Positions 15,564 through 16,135 of a stretch of DNA of 16,135 bases are shown here, piece by piece (positions within the stretch are counted from its first letter, which is position 1; every line of letters starts with the position of its first letter). A program made the position numbers and the translations under genes. Origin of the DNA: CS2-K091 sp035527155. Its GTDB lineage: Bacteria; Planctomycetota; Phycisphaerae; Sedimentisphaerales; Anaerobacaceae. Below the pieces are notes generated by a model. That model saw only the letters and a program-made list of their open reading frames with translations, was not told the DNA's origin and made no database searches. Location: contig DATLBB010000154.1 of the NCBI GenBank assembly GCA_035527155.1, forward strand, positions 1 to 16,135. The letters are read 5' to 3'.

Positions 15564-16135
15564 TTACCCTTTACCTTTCGGCTTATGAAATTCGACCCAA
15601 ACTCCGTAGTTGACTCCTTCACTGCCGACTGGCTTCGGTTTATGAATGTAACACTTTTTGATGCCCAGGTCAATCATAATCTGACGCAACTCATTCGCCG
15701 TTTTTTCAACATCATAATTCATTTTTCCACGCTGTTTTGCCCGTATCTTTTTCGCTGTTTCGACAGGCAGGTTTTCTGAGAAACCACGTCCTATGTAAGC
15801 CACAGCCCCGGGTTTGAGAACGCGATAAATCTCGCCAAATGATTTCACCTTGTCTTTCCAAAAATGGAAAGAGCCACGGGAGATAATGATGTCCGCATAA
15901 TTATCACGAAAGGCAAGCGCACAGGCGTCAGTGAATATGGCGCTTACTCGGTGCCCAAAGCCGTGTTCTTCGGCGCTCTTATAGAAATATGGGAAAAAAT
16001 GTGGATTGATATCGGCATTGACCCAATGAAGCTGCGTGCGTTTGCATAATTCGATAATGAGTGTGCCCGGCCCGCTTCCCACGTCAATCCCAACACCGGT
16101 TTTTGTGTCCAGGTCAAAATCTGCCACAATTTGCT
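15564..16135 (-). CDS. Class I SAM-dependent methyltransferase (5' partial)
   Basis: The reading frame continues past the window edge without a stop. A GTG at 16127 is available, but the text just before it (QIVADFDLD) fits the helix that usually precedes motif I, so the true start is probably outside. Visible motifs, numbered from the GTG, are motif I GIDVGSGPG (13-21), an acidic D39 at the end of strand 2 (VNADIN), a motif III-like FTDACALAF, and DIIISRGSFHFW followed by EIYRVLKPGAVAYIG, the usual Methyltransf_11 pattern. It transfers a methyl group from SAM in the cytoplasm. The substrate cannot be told. It is co-directional with the prepilin gene, 26 nt apart. Confidence 0.85.
   Translation of the reverse strand, partial: QIVADFDLDTKTGVGIDVGSGPGTLIIELCKRTQLHWVNADINPHFFPYFYKSAEEHGFGHRVSAIFTDACALAFRDNYADIIISRGSFHFWKDKVKSFGEIYRVLKPGAVAYIGRGFSENLPVETAKKIRAKQRGKMNYDVEKTANELRQIMIDLGIKKCYIHKPKPVGSEGVNYGVWVEFHKPKGKG

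Overview
The window looks like a piece of a Planctomycetota genome, probably a Phycisphaerae-type lineage; this is inferred from gene content and is not proven. The pointers are a prepilin-like protein with an FTLIELLVV methylation motif and a C-terminal H...DG signature, a very long secreted PQQ-type beta-propeller with an embedded methyltransferase-like domain and a Cys-rich tail, and a carbohydrate-oriented gene set. Two opposed gene blocks fill almost the whole window. No rRNA, tRNA, CRISPR array, transposase or phage gene was seen.

Left block, + strand (1-8304). A large protein, cut at its 5' side by the window edge, joins a glycosidase-like TIM-barrel domain to an HExxH metallopeptidase-like domain. 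After a 242-nt gap comes an L-arabinose utilisation operon: an SGLT-like sodium/sugar symporter (2556-4334), ribulokinase AraB (4398-6107), L-ribulose-5-phosphate 4-epimerase AraD (6118-6861) and a fucose-isomerase-family sugar isomerase (6898-8304). The isomerase most likely takes the place of AraA. Together they would import L-arabinose with Na+, isomerise it to L-ribulose, phosphorylate it, and epimerise it to D-xylulose-5-phosphate. An identical 13-mer followed six bases later by TAATAT lies just upstream of both the symporter and araB, and is a candidate shared regulatory element.

Right block, - strand (8308-16135, read right to left). A SAM methyltransferase, cut at its 5' side by the window edge, is followed by a prepilin-like protein and then by a compact cassette. 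The cassette holds a membrane-tethered unknown protein, a secreted PQQ-propeller/methyltransferase chimera whose ATG overlaps the preceding stop, a MacB/FtsX-type ABC permease and a LolD/MacB-type ABC ATPase. The spacing suggests one translationally coupled envelope system, possibly for export or envelope sensing. The two blocks converge with only three bases between their stop codons.

The most unusual signal is a set of small palindromic insertions inside coding sequence. An exact 23-bp double-hairpin repeat occurs twice in the methyltransferase-like part of the PQQ gene and is read in two different frames. A different double-hairpin sequence adds about 13 residues to AraD next to a zinc-ligand motif. 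They look like small, protein-tolerated mobile palindromes.
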